Source: a virus | Reading direction: 5' to 3' (one strand) | DNA: 32,381 bases | Virus record (IMG/VR): IMGVR_UViG_3300019999_000034 | Location: 1-32,381 of that record | Shown: positions 6,604 to 12,803 of the stretch, in pieces | Position numbering within the stretch: the first letter of the stretch is position 1 | Layout of the letters: each line of letters begins with the position of its first letter | Notes under the pieces: generated by a model | Databases searched by the model: none | What the model saw: only the letters and a program-made list of their open reading frames with translations | Told to the model about the DNA's origin: nothing | Program-made: the position numbers and the translations under genes

Positions 6604-6705
6604 TCAATTGCAGGCCTTGCGAACGGCCTTGGCTATCGTGAACTTGACGAGATAGTAGGGATATTGAACCCAACGCGCATAGAACAAATGCCGGTTGAAT
6701 TTCAT
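6604..6705 (-). CDS. Small basic aromatic protein (33 aa)
   Basis: MKFNRHLFYARWVQYPYYLV is followed by KFTIAKAVRKACN. A GAGGAG ribosome binding site lies seven bases upstream and overlaps the preceding stop. The protein is basic and rich in Tyr/Trp, likely membrane-surface or nucleic-acid associated. Function unknown. Confidence 0.55.
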   Translation of the reverse strand: MKFNRHLFYARWVQYPYYLVKFTIAKAVRKACN

Positions 6706-6715
6706 CTTTCACTCC

Positions 6716-6805
6716 TCAATCTGGAAATTGCCATATCTCGAACAAGACGATTGCGACAAGAGAGAGCGCCGCGATCGTTAGCAAAATCTTTAGGACGACA
6801 GGCAT
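6716..6805 (-). CDS. Tiny membrane peptide (29 aa)
   Basis: MPVVLKILLTIAALSLVAIV, then LFEIWQFPD: one transmembrane helix. It starts within the stop codon of the upstream gene (TGATG) and ends just before a GAGGAG used by the next gene. Function unknown. Confidence 0.5.
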   Translation of the reverse strand: MPVVLKILLTIAALSLVAIVLFEIWQFPD

Positions 6806-7029
6806 CAATCCACCTGTCTAACAGCAAAGCTGTCATTCTGTATTTCGATAAGAGTCTTCCCGTGCCTAATAGTGGCCGCAAACCCATCCTTTGAGCTTAC
6901 AGCCTGAAAGCCCCGTCCGCCATTGGCTTGGGCGTGTACGGCTTCCGCAGCGGCTTCTAGACGGGCAATAGCGCGTGCGGCTAGTCCGGCGGCGTGAGAG
7001 ACGGCTGGTACGTTGGTTTTGTTTTTCAT
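6805..7029 (-). CDS. Small Ala-rich helical protein (74 aa)
   Basis: The start at 7029 is chosen over a longer frame because AAAGGAAA precedes it at good distance and the upstream bases belong to the repeat element. The N-terminal half is an Ala/Arg helix (AAGLAARAIARLEAAAEAVH); the C-terminal half is strand-like (DGFAATIRHGKTLIEIQND). No known family. Confidence 0.6.
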   Translation of the reverse strand: MKNKTNVPAVSHAAGLAARAIARLEAAAEAVHAQANGGRGFQAVSSKDGFAATIRHGKTLIEIQNDSFAVRQVD

Positions 7030-7052
7030 TTGCGTTTCCTTTGTTTGAGGGT

Positions 7053-7171
7053 GAAGCGTCGCGGAGCCTACGCTATACCGCGCATTTTTGCCTCCATTTC
7101 TGGCGCTTCGCACTGCTGCTGCCCCGGCGCATAACGCCACACTAAAGGATCAGCAGCAGGCCGAAACGTCA
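7053..7171 (-). repeat. Structured intergenic element, copy 2
   Basis: Minus-strand order: TGACGTTTCGGC, a 9-bp stem CTGCTGCTG / CAGCAGCAG (arms 7151-7159 and 7113-7121 on the forward strand), then TGCGAAGCGCCAGAAATGG, AAAAATGCGCGG, and CGCTTC just upstream of the gene at 6805-7029. The outer arms CGTTTCG / CGAAGCG pair with one G-U. A short frame beginning ATGACGTTTCGG (34 codons) is open across it, but the copies do not keep this frame. Confidence 0.8.
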
Positions 7172-7189
7172 TGATCGTTTCGCTCTAGT

Positions 7190-7290
7190 GAAACGTCGCG
7201 GGCACTACTATACGCGCATTCATCCTAGGACTGCTCCATTTCTGGCGCTTCGCACTGCCGGCGGGCGAACACCGGCAGGCCGAAACGTCA
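7190..7290 (-). repeat. Structured intergenic element, copy 3
   Basis: The same order as the other copies, with stem CTGCCGG / CCGGCAG (7255-7261 and 7272-7278) and an extra block AGTCCTAGGA shared with copy 4. It begins at the stop of the gene at 7288-7566. It is separated from copy 2 by only 18 bases, as if an intervening gene had been lost. Confidence 0.8.
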
Positions 7291-7566
7291 ATCAGGCCAG
7301 GCATATTCTCCAGACGATCCAGTGAAAGAGTTCGCGATCGGAAGGGCCTTTTTATGCCCAAATTTGCGGACGGCATAGGTATATGCAGAGGCGACAACCT
7401 TGGCAATACCGCGCGGAACAGGAGCATATGGCTTCCCCGCTTGGTTACGAAATCCATTCTTGTTTAGCCACTTGGAAAGGTCCAAGAATGTTTCTGTTTT
7501 GCCGTGGGCGTCAAGCATAATAGCCCGATCCCAAATGGCCTGGAATTTCTGTTCACGCGTTTTCAT
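7288..7566 (-). CDS. Small protein with possible helix-turn-helix (92 aa)
   Basis: It contains FLDLSKWLNKNGFRNQAGKP, then PRGIAKVVASAYTYAVRKFG, a pattern reminiscent of the DNA-binding part of recombinase-like or regulatory proteins (LN..G.....G..). It may be an operon regulator; no catalytic residues are seen. AGGAG lies at suitable distance upstream of the ATG at 7566. It is flanked by repeat copies 3 and 4. Confidence 0.6.
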   Translation of the reverse strand: MKTREQKFQAIWDRAIMLDAHGKTETFLDLSKWLNKNGFRNQAGKPYAPVPRGIAKVVASAYTYAVRKFGHKKALPIANSFTGSSGEYAWPD

Positions 7567-7594
7567 ATCTGTTGTGTTCTCCTAGTTTATGGGT

Positions 7595-7711
7595 GAAGCG
7601 TTGCGGGCGATAATCCGCGCATTTGTGCCTAGGACTAACCGCTCCATTTCTGGCGCTTCGCTATGTGGCGGGCAGAGATTGCACCGCAGGACGCCACATG
7701 CCGAAACGTCA
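7595..7711 (-). repeat. Structured intergenic element, copy 4
   Basis: It begins at the stop of the gene at 7709-7942 and ends with CGCTTC upstream of the gene at 7288-7566. The variable stem here is TGTGGCG / CGCCACA (7664-7670 and 7692-7698), unrelated in sequence to the other copies but in the same position. Conserved parts are TGACGTTTCGGC, GCGAAGCGCCAGAAATGGAG and AGTCCTAGG. Confidence 0.8.
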
Positions 7712-7942
7712 AAGTACTTCGATATCTTGGCCCCATTGTAAATATTGACGTTTCGCAAGCGTATCCTTTATCGCCCTGATATGATCCGCATCGAAATCCG
7801 CATAAGTCCCATCGGTGAATCTCACCAGATATTTGTCGCCATGCATGCCTTCGATTTTCGCCTTGCGCCAATGTGCATTGTCGCCGATGTCTTTTGCAAC
7901 AAGCAGCACTTCCACTTCCTGACCTTCATGAAACTGGATCAT
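7709..7942 (-). CDS. Small beta-barrel-like protein, paralogue 1 (77 aa)
   Basis: It begins MIQFHEGQEVEV and continues with WRKAKI, YLVRFTDGTYADFDADHIR. The alternation G..VEV / W.KAKI / Y.V.F.DG..A.FD..HIR resembles Tudor/Agenet or SH3-type barrels that bind peptides or nucleic acids. It is clearly paralogous to the gene at 8226-8426. AAGGAAAT precedes the start. Function unknown. Confidence 0.65.
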   Translation of the reverse strand: MIQFHEGQEVEVLLVAKDIGDNAHWRKAKIEGMHGDKYLVRFTDGTYADFDADHIRAIKDTLAKRQYLQWGQDIEVL

Positions 7943-7961
7943 TTGATTTCCTTACTCGATT

Positions 7962-8186
7962 TCACCGCTCTGGTCCGCCCAAGATATCGAACTTGCCTAT
8001 ACGCGTTGGGGCATTCTCGGCGTCAGCTCTCATGGTCATTGATATTGATAACTTCCCCTCGTTACGAGCCCGGCTTACAAGATCGTCATAGAGCACATTG
8101 GCCTCGTAATTATCGCGACAAGATAGCGTAATTTGTATACTCTTGCCGTCCAGCGCGATTTCAACCTTATTTCTTTCTATGGCCAT
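7962..8186 (-). CDS. Unknown small protein (74 aa)
   Basis: MAIERNKVEIALDGKSIQIT begins a strand-rich N-terminus, followed by a helix (NYEANVLYDDLVSRARNEG) and a polar tail. The ATG at 8186 is preferred because GGAGGTG lies nine bases upstream; that site is itself the coding sequence of a truncated MTQFHEGQEVEV copy (8167-8229). No family recognised. Confidence 0.65.
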   Translation of the reverse strand: MAIERNKVEIALDGKSIQITLSCRDNYEANVLYDDLVSRARNEGKLSISMTMRADAENAPTRIGKFDILGGPER

Positions 8187-8229
8187 TGGCCAGCACCTCC
8201 ACTTCCTGCCCTTCATGAAATTGGGTCAT
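8167..8229 (-). pseudogene. Truncated third copy of the MTQFHEGQEVEV family (20 aa)
   Basis: The frame MTQFHEGQEVEVLANGHRKK starts by ATGA overlap with the stop of the gene at 8226-8426 and stops at TAA 8167. Its first 12 residues match the two paralogues at 8226-8426 and 7709-7942, the rest does not. It overlaps the next gene's start and supplies its Shine-Dalgarno sequence, so it may now work as a coupling leader rather than a protein. Confidence 0.6.
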
Positions 8230-8426
8230 TGTTCACACTCCCTAATATGGGCTGTATCGAACACGGCTCCTGTGCCATCAGGAAACTCAACTTCGAACTG
8301 ATGTTCGCGATGCTTAATAACGTCAAGCCAGATAATCTGAACGATCTTCGCCTTGCGCCAGCCCAGTGGATTGCCGTCAAAGCCCTTCGTCACTTCCACT
8401 TCCTGGCCTTCGTGAAACTGTGTCAT
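8226..8426 (-). CDS. Small beta-barrel-like protein, paralogue 2 (66 aa)
   Basis: MTQFHEGQEVEV, then GWRKAKIVQI, HQFEVEFPDGTGAVFDTAHIRE align with the protein at 7709-7942. TAGGAG lies upstream at good distance. The same frame is open to an ATG at 8495 with its own GGGAGA site, which would add 23 residues (MTRLRPGAFRFDTISF...); the homologue supports the short form. Function unknown; the fold is guessed to be a Tudor/SH3-like barrel. Confidence 0.65.
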   Translation of the reverse strand: MTQFHEGQEVEVTKGFDGNPLGWRKAKIVQIIWLDVIKHREHQFEVEFPDGTGAVFDTAHIRECEQ

Positions 8427-8511
8427 TGTCTTTGCTCCTAAATCTGGGAAGCTGATCGTATCGAAACGGAAGGCTCCCGGGCGCAGTCTTGTCATTGTCC
8501 ATTCTCCCAGC

Positions 8512-8628
8512 TCAGAAAAACAGCAACCCGATATCAGTCCAGTAGCCATCGCGAGTCCAGTCGTACTGATGGCCCCGCAAGAATGCGGCAACGTGTTCTG
8601 GGTTACCTGCGTCGTATGCCATTTTCAT
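8512..8628 (-). CDS. Small Asp/Trp/Tyr-rich protein (38 aa)
   Basis: MKMAYDAGNPEHVAAFLRGH continues with QYDWTRDGYWTDIGLLFF. It starts by ATGA overlap with the upstream gene stop. No known family. Between its stop and the next gene (8427-8511) another 39-codon frame from 8502 exists, but its GGGAG is too close to its ATG to be convincing. Confidence 0.55.
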   Translation of the reverse strand: MKMAYDAGNPEHVAAFLRGHQYDWTRDGYWTDIGLLFF

Positions 8629-8771
8629 TCCTCCGCTTTGCTGGCGGCGATAAATGCGTCCGCTGCGACAGACTTAGCTTTCTCGGCGTCCTTCAGGGCT
8701 TTTCTGGCGTCCAATACAGCGCGGCAAGCCTCATCCAATCGTTCCAAGGCTTCTTCTTTTTCTTTTGTCAC
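8625..8771 (-). CDS. Small charged coiled-coil protein (48 aa)
   Basis: A single long Glu/Lys/Ala helix (EKEEALERLDEACRAVLDAR, KALKDAEKAKSVAADAF), probably a coiled-coil dimer. The GTG at 8771 is chosen because GGAGGG lies six bases upstream and it overlaps the leader ORF stop as GTGA. The in-frame ATG at 8777 abuts the GGAGGG, and a GTG at 8819 is another possibility. Function unknown. Confidence 0.6.
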   Translation of the reverse strand: MTKEKEEALERLDEACRAVLDARKALKDAEKAKSVAADAFIAASKAEE

Positions 8772-8854
8772 TTCCATCCCTCCATGTCGGAAGGGCTGAG
8801 TGTTTGGGGCGGTGACCACCCTCGGTGACCCAGCTTCCCTTCTTCAGCGGCCAT
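8768..8854 (-). CDS. First gene of the minus operon, 28-aa peptide
   Basis: MAAEEGKLGHRGWSPPQTLS then PSDMEGWK. The ATG lies about 11 bases downstream of the expected transcription start of the promoter at 8872-8900, so it is nearly leaderless, and its TGA overlaps the next GTG. The DNA carries GGTGACC twice (8811-8817, 8824-8830). It could be a coupled leader peptide. Confidence 0.45.
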   Translation of the reverse strand: MAAEEGKLGHRGWSPPQTLSPSDMEGWK

Positions 8855-8871
8855 ATAGCACCACAAGCACT

Positions 8872-8900
8872 AATGTAGGGCAAATGCCCCGCGCAGTCAA
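8872..8900 (-). promoter_or_regulatory. Sigma70-type promoter of the minus operon
   Basis: On the minus strand, TTGACT (8900-8895), a 17-base spacer and TACATT (8877-8872). The spacer is mostly the palindrome GGGCATTTGCCC, so a protein bound there would block RNA polymerase. This points to repression of the small-gene operon. Confidence 0.65.
8878..8889. promoter_or_regulatory. Operator-like palindrome, site 2
   Basis: GGGCAAATGCCC with arms GGGCA / TGCCC lies between the -35 and -10 boxes of the minus promoter. Together with downstream bases (GCGCA..AAGCGGTA) it forms an imperfect direct repeat of about 30 bp with site 3. Confidence 0.5.
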
Positions 8901-9003
8901 GCGGTATTTCAAAATAGTTTCGTGATTATTCTCTCCGGCATCAGGATCTATTCTAATGAAAGCCTTGCTTGTTGCTTTTGTTCGTTTTTTGACTTCATTC
9001 TAG

Positions 9004-9015
9004 GGGCAAATGCCC
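9004..9015. promoter_or_regulatory. Operator-like palindrome, site 3
   Basis: GGGCAAATGCCC is identical to site 2 and overlaps the first possible start codon (9010) of the plus-strand gene. GCGC and AAGCGGTA follow, as at site 2. The bases between the two sites (8890-9003) hold no gene that I can support. Confidence 0.5.
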
Positions 9016-9384
9016 AATGCGCAAGCGGTACTTAGCACTATGAGTCGCCCAGCTCTCCGCGATAGCGAGCTACTCGAAGGCTTTCATCGCCGCGTCAAGT
9101 ACGTGCGAGAGAACCGCACCGAACCTTATGTGACCGTTCCGCCGGCCTTGATAATCACCGATTCGAATGGCGCTACCTGGACGCTAGGCACCGACTGGAT
9201 TCAGAAGGGCTATACCTTCTTCTGGGGCATCTACCGTAATGATGTACATACCGGTGAGAACGCCTGCAGGCTTGAGTACAGGCAAGGCCACTTGCGGGCT
9301 TTGACACCCATGGGCAGCAAGCTCTGGGTAGAGCGCTCGCGGCGGGAGCAGATATTTAGCGCCGCTCCAGGGTACTGGGTCTGA
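9010..9384 (+). CDS. Unknown protein, first gene of the virion block (124 aa)
   Basis: A polar beginning (RPALRDSELLEGFHRRVKYV) is followed by strand-rich sequence (VPPALIITDSNGATWTLGTD, YTFFWGIYRND), suggesting a small beta domain, perhaps a virion component. The ATG at 9010 has AGGGG only three bases upstream and lies in the operator palindrome; the ATG at 9040 (MSRPALRD) is a serious alternative without a good ribosome site. No family recognised. Confidence 0.6.
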   Translation: MPNAQAVLSTMSRPALRDSELLEGFHRRVKYVRENRTEPYVTVPPALIITDSNGATWTLGTDWIQKGYTFFWGIYRNDVHTGENACRLEYRQGHLRALTPMGSKLWVERSRREQIFSAAPGYWV

Positions 9385-9451
9385 AACGAAGACTGAAGTG
9401 AAGCAATGAACGCCGTGGTGGCGTTGGACTCTCAACATAAGGATTACGTCA

Positions 9452-9964
9452 ATGCGTGAATATATCCTAGGCTCTGTCGCGGCGACCACCACGACCGGCA
9501 TTACCATCACTGGCGCCTCGACGCTGAATTACCTCTGGCCAGCCGCCGCGCCCGCCGCCAACATCAGTTTCATCCGCCACGCGGTTGGGCAGGCCGCCAA
9601 TGCGACGAGTGCCCAGCAGCGCGTTCAGGTTGGGTTTAAGACACCAACAGGCGGTACTGGCTTTATCACTACGAGCCCGGCGGCCTTGAAGAAGATTGAT
9701 CCGGCGTCGTCGCTAGCTGGTGCAGCTGTCCCGGCTATTGGCAAGTGTGGCACTGGCATCTCGACCGATACCGAGGCCACTGGCACCATTACCACGTTGA
9801 TCGACGATAACTTCAACGTGCTCAATGGATATCTCTTCGTCTCGACTCCTCCAGAGGCGATCGTCGCGCCAGCCGGTTCGGCGCAGCTTTATCAGTTCTG
9901 GTTCCCGACCGCGCCAGGTACGGTGACCGGGTGGAATTGGTACGAGGTTTTTGCTGAGATCTAA
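9452..9964 (+). CDS. Probable virion structural protein, Thr/Ala/Gly-rich (170 aa)
   Basis: The composition is typical of exposed beta-structure virion proteins: TTTTGITITGASTLNYLWP at the start, then LIDDNFNVLNGYLFVSTPPE and a C-terminus rich in aromatic residues (WNWYEVFAEI). AAGGA lies upstream of the ATG. It opens a run of virion-surface genes. It could be a decoration or tail-appendage protein; I do not recognise the family. Confidence 0.6.
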   Translation: MREYILGSVAATTTTGITITGASTLNYLWPAAAPAANISFIRHAVGQAANATSAQQRVQVGFKTPTGGTGFITTSPAALKKIDPASSLAGAAVPAIGKCGTGISTDTEATGTITTLIDDNFNVLNGYLFVSTPPEAIVAPAGSAQLYQFWFPTAPGTVTGWNWYEVFAEI

Positions 9965-10000
9965 TCGGCGATCGGCGCTGTCGAATGAAAGGCGGCGCCG

Positions 10001-10597
10001 ATGACTACCTTTATCGCGTTCTCCGACACCATGCCGAACACAAACAGCGGCTATGGCGGCACGGCGAACGGCACCGATGTTCGTGAGGTCATCCCTGTCA
10101 CCAGTCTGAATAGCGTCTACACAGGGCCGGTGCGGGCAAGCGTCATCATCAAATCGCAGACTGGCACAAGCGGCAATCTCGATGGCCTCTACATCGGGAG
10201 CAGCGGCGGCGGCACCAATGGCGTCAATTTTGGTGGCGACCAAGCGCAGATCAAATGGTCAGGTTCGGCTAGTCTTGCACTAAGCGGCGCCCAGACCTAT
10301 GCGGCATCAGACCTATCGCCGCAATTTTTCTACGACCCAAGCAAGCCGCTCGTTATCGCGATGCATTTCAGTGGCGCGAACTGCACGGCCGCGTCTAGGT
10401 CAGCATCGATCGGCGCGAACACGAATAATTACCAGCTCAATACCCTGAGCCAGGTCAGTCTGACAACACCCGCCGGCTCGTATACGGGCGATACATTCTA
10501 CTCGTGGGTGATGGAAATCGACCTACTTGAGACGCCCATCCCTACTGACCCGCCATTTGGCCTGCGGCGGCACATTGCCTGGATGAGGGCGCGCTGA
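10001..10597 (+). CDS. Probable tail appendage protein ending in a PPFGL...W motif
   Basis: The 198-residue Ser/Gly/Thr-rich protein has a beta-sandwich-like composition (VIIKSQTGTSGNLDGLYIG, FSGANCTAASRSASIG). Its C-terminus DPPFGLRRHIAWMRAR resembles the NNPPFGIPPKW...AW junction repeated in the large tailspike at 14255-18589 and the end of the protein at 12261-12800. The stop region abuts the next start. The shared tail may be a docking element; that is inference. Confidence 0.6.
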   Translation: MTTFIAFSDTMPNTNSGYGGTANGTDVREVIPVTSLNSVYTGPVRASVIIKSQTGTSGNLDGLYIGSSGGGTNGVNFGGDQAQIKWSGSASLALSGAQTYAASDLSPQFFYDPSKPLVIAMHFSGANCTAASRSASIGANTNNYQLNTLSQVSLTTPAGSYTGDTFYSWVMEIDLLETPIPTDPPFGLRRHIAWMRAR

Positions 10598-12261
10598 TGG
10601 CCTTGACATATTATGTAGATGGCGTCGGCGGCCTCGACTCGAACAACGGGCTGACGCCTGGAACGGCCTGGCAGACCATCGCGAAAGTGAATGGCTTTAC
10701 ATGGACTGTCCAGGGCACAAATGTGCTTTTCGCTGGCGGCCAATCGTTTAGCGGCACGGTTACCCCATCGAATGGCCTAGCGTCCGCGACGCCGCTTATC
10801 ATTGGTTCATATGGAACCGGCAACGCCACGATCGCCGGTGGCTCTGGGGCTGCCTTCTTCGCCCAAAATATGGGTGGTATCACCGTCCAGGATCTTATAT
10901 TCACCGGCACCAGCACGCTCACCAACACCGGCCATGGAATACAGTTCGATAATAACCAAGCCGGTAATACAACTATATCTGGGATTTCAATCCTACGATG
11001 TACAGTCAGCGGGTTTGGCTTAAACGGCATCTACATCTCAGGTAGCACTGGAACGTCTGGCTTTGGCAATGTCCTGATTGACGGCTGCATCGTTCATGAT
11101 TGCACTGGGAATTATACCGGCGCGCTTGGGTCTGCCGGAATCTATGTAGGATCGTCGCCTGGTTATGGACTTCTATCAAACGGTCGCGCGTCGCACTCTA
11201 ATATCACCATCCAAAATTGTATCGCATACAACAACCTTGGGAAGGCTGGCGCCGGTAATTGGGTCGGTTCCGGAATTTTCATGTCCGAGGTTAACATAGG
11301 CCTGTTCCAATTTTGCCAGGCATATAATAATGGCACAAACGGCAATTTTGTATCCGGCGGCGCGATCGGAATTTGGACGGCGGACTCAACCAACGTCGTA
11401 ATACAGTTCAGCGAATCACACCATAACCGGACAGGCTCGACGGCCGACGGAGGTGGTTTTGGACTCGACGGCGGCTGCCAGAATTGCACGATCCAGTATT
11501 GCTATTCTCACGACAACCATGGTGCCGGGCATCAGCTATATGCCTTCGACGACGCTACTATCCTACAAGACACGACCAAAACCATCCGCTTCTGCATCAG
11601 CCAAAATGACTGCCAACTATTCACGACCTTGAGTGGTGGAATTTCATTCGGTAGTGACAGCACAAGGGCACAGTCTGGCGACGTCTATAACAACACCGTT
11701 TATTCCGATGGCAATATTTCAAGGTCGTGCATCAGCCTTGGCGGTTCCCATGTGTCAATCCAAACTGGGCGCGTGGCCAACAACGTGCTTTATTCGGTGA
11801 ACGGCTCGCCATTCATCTCCGCCTTTGAGGTGGATGGTAACCCATCAAGCATGACTGTGGTAGGCAACGACTACTTCAACACGGGTGCGTTCTCTATCAG
11901 ATGGAATTCTACGACCTATGCGACTTTTGCCGCATGGCAGACAGCCACGGGGCAAGAGAAGGTTGCGGCTGTCGACGTCCATTTGGCATCTGATCCGCTG
12001 CTCATAGGGCCTGGCGGTGGTGGTTCGTATATAGGCTACAATCCCGTACTCTTGCCTTATTACACATCGAAGTCTGGCTCGCCAGTTTTTGGGGCTGGGC
12101 AAAACCTGAATACGCTTTACAGTATCAACGTCGGGGCTATCGACTTCTTCGGCAACAGGGCACTTCAGAACGGGTCTAGCATTGGGGCGGATTCTGCCTT
12201 CATCCCGCCGCCTGGGCCACCTCCCATTGCGCGGGGCTCGAAGCACATCGGCTGGTTCTGA
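10597..12261 (+). CDS. Right-handed beta-helix tailspike-like protein, short form (554 aa)
   Basis: It starts YYVDGVGGLDSNNGLTPGTA, a common opening of pectate-lyase-like phage proteins, and continues with repeated rungs rich in Asn, Ser and hydrophobic residues (ITVQDLIFTGTSTL, ITIQNCIAYNN, CTIQYCYSHDN). Such proteins are trimeric receptor-binding or polysaccharide-degrading spikes. No catalytic residues can be assigned by eye. Residues 4-530 are closely similar to residues 28-560 of the 14255-18589 protein. The C-terminus (RGSKHIGWF) is short and lacks the repeat domain. Its ATG abuts the previous stop. Confidence 0.85.
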   Translation: MALTYYVDGVGGLDSNNGLTPGTAWQTIAKVNGFTWTVQGTNVLFAGGQSFSGTVTPSNGLASATPLIIGSYGTGNATIAGGSGAAFFAQNMGGITVQDLIFTGTSTLTNTGHGIQFDNNQAGNTTISGISILRCTVSGFGLNGIYISGSTGTSGFGNVLIDGCIVHDCTGNYTGALGSAGIYVGSSPGYGLLSNGRASHSNITIQNCIAYNNLGKAGAGNWVGSGIFMSEVNIGLFQFCQAYNNGTNGNFVSGGAIGIWTADSTNVVIQFSESHHNRTGSTADGGGFGLDGGCQNCTIQYCYSHDNHGAGHQLYAFDDATILQDTTKTIRFCISQNDCQLFTTLSGGISFGSDSTRAQSGDVYNNTVYSDGNISRSCISLGGSHVSIQTGRVANNVLYSVNGSPFISAFEVDGNPSSMTVVGNDYFNTGAFSIRWNSTTYATFAAWQTATGQEKVAAVDVHLASDPLLIGPGGGGSYIGYNPVLLPYYTSKSGSPVFGAGQNLNTLYSINVGAIDFFGNRALQNGSSIGADSAFIPPPGPPPIARGSKHIGWF

Positions 12262-12800
12262 TGTCCTTCAATGTTGGCTACACAACCGTCCCGACTAGCA
12301 CTAATTTCGCGCTCGGCACCGGCTCCTGCTTCTTTGGCGGCGGCCCATACACGATGCCATCGACAGGCGTTCTTCAATCAGTTTCCTACTGGGCGAATGG
12401 TGCAACTGGGGGTAATAATTTCCTAGGCGTCTACTCAGATAATGGGTCTAATAAACCCCTTGCCCTCTTGGCGACGAGCGCAGCTAATACATTCGCGTCT
12501 GGGTGGAACACCTTCGCAATGACGACCAACCCGACAATAACATCGGGTACAAAGGTTTGGTTTGCAATCTTGCCGGTGACAGTAAGCCCATCGTTCGAAA
12601 ACGATACGGGGCAGCCGAGCAACATAAACTGGTACGATACAGGAGGGAGCAACACAACCCTCCCATCCACGTTCACAGGCACAAATACATTCACCAATTC
12701 CACCGGCGGCCTTTACGGGACATTCAACCCGCCTGTTGTCCCGGCCACCAATAACCCGCCATTTGGCCTACACAGCGTCATAGGCTGGTCGTATGGGTGA
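12261..12800 (+). CDS. Probable receptor-binding/appendage protein with PPFGL tail (179 aa)
   Basis: A beta-rich protein (YTMPSTGVLQSVSYWANGAT, LGVYSDNGSNKPLALLA, AGW-type loops) whose composition suggests a jelly-roll or carbohydrate-binding domain. It starts within the stop of the tailspike (TGATG) and ends NNPPFGLHSVIGWSYG, the motif shared with the 10001-10597 protein and the repeats of the large tailspike. Confidence 0.6.
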   Translation: MSFNVGYTTVPTSTNFALGTGSCFFGGGPYTMPSTGVLQSVSYWANGATGGNNFLGVYSDNGSNKPLALLATSAANTFASGWNTFAMTTNPTITSGTKVWFAILPVTVSPSFENDTGQPSNINWYDTGGSNTTLPSTFTGTNTFTNSTGGLYGTFNPPVVPATNNPPFGLHSVIGWSYG

Positions 12801-12803
12801 CGC

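Noticed and set aside
6508-6894. Plus-strand open frame of 128 codons in the minus operon
   Set aside because: It is antisense to coupled minus-strand genes with good ribosome sites and has no protein-like features.
6392-7711. CRISPR-like array
   Set aside because: The four repeats are about 90-120 bp, unevenly spaced, and separated by genes rather than uniform spacers.
8384-8502. 39-codon minus-strand frame beginning MDNDKTAPG
   Set aside because: Its ribosome site is one base from the ATG and it overlaps the start of the gene at 8226-8426; it remains possible but unsupported.
8989-9017. Plus-strand promoter with TTGACT at 8989
   Set aside because: No acceptable -10 hexamer occurs at 16-18 bases.
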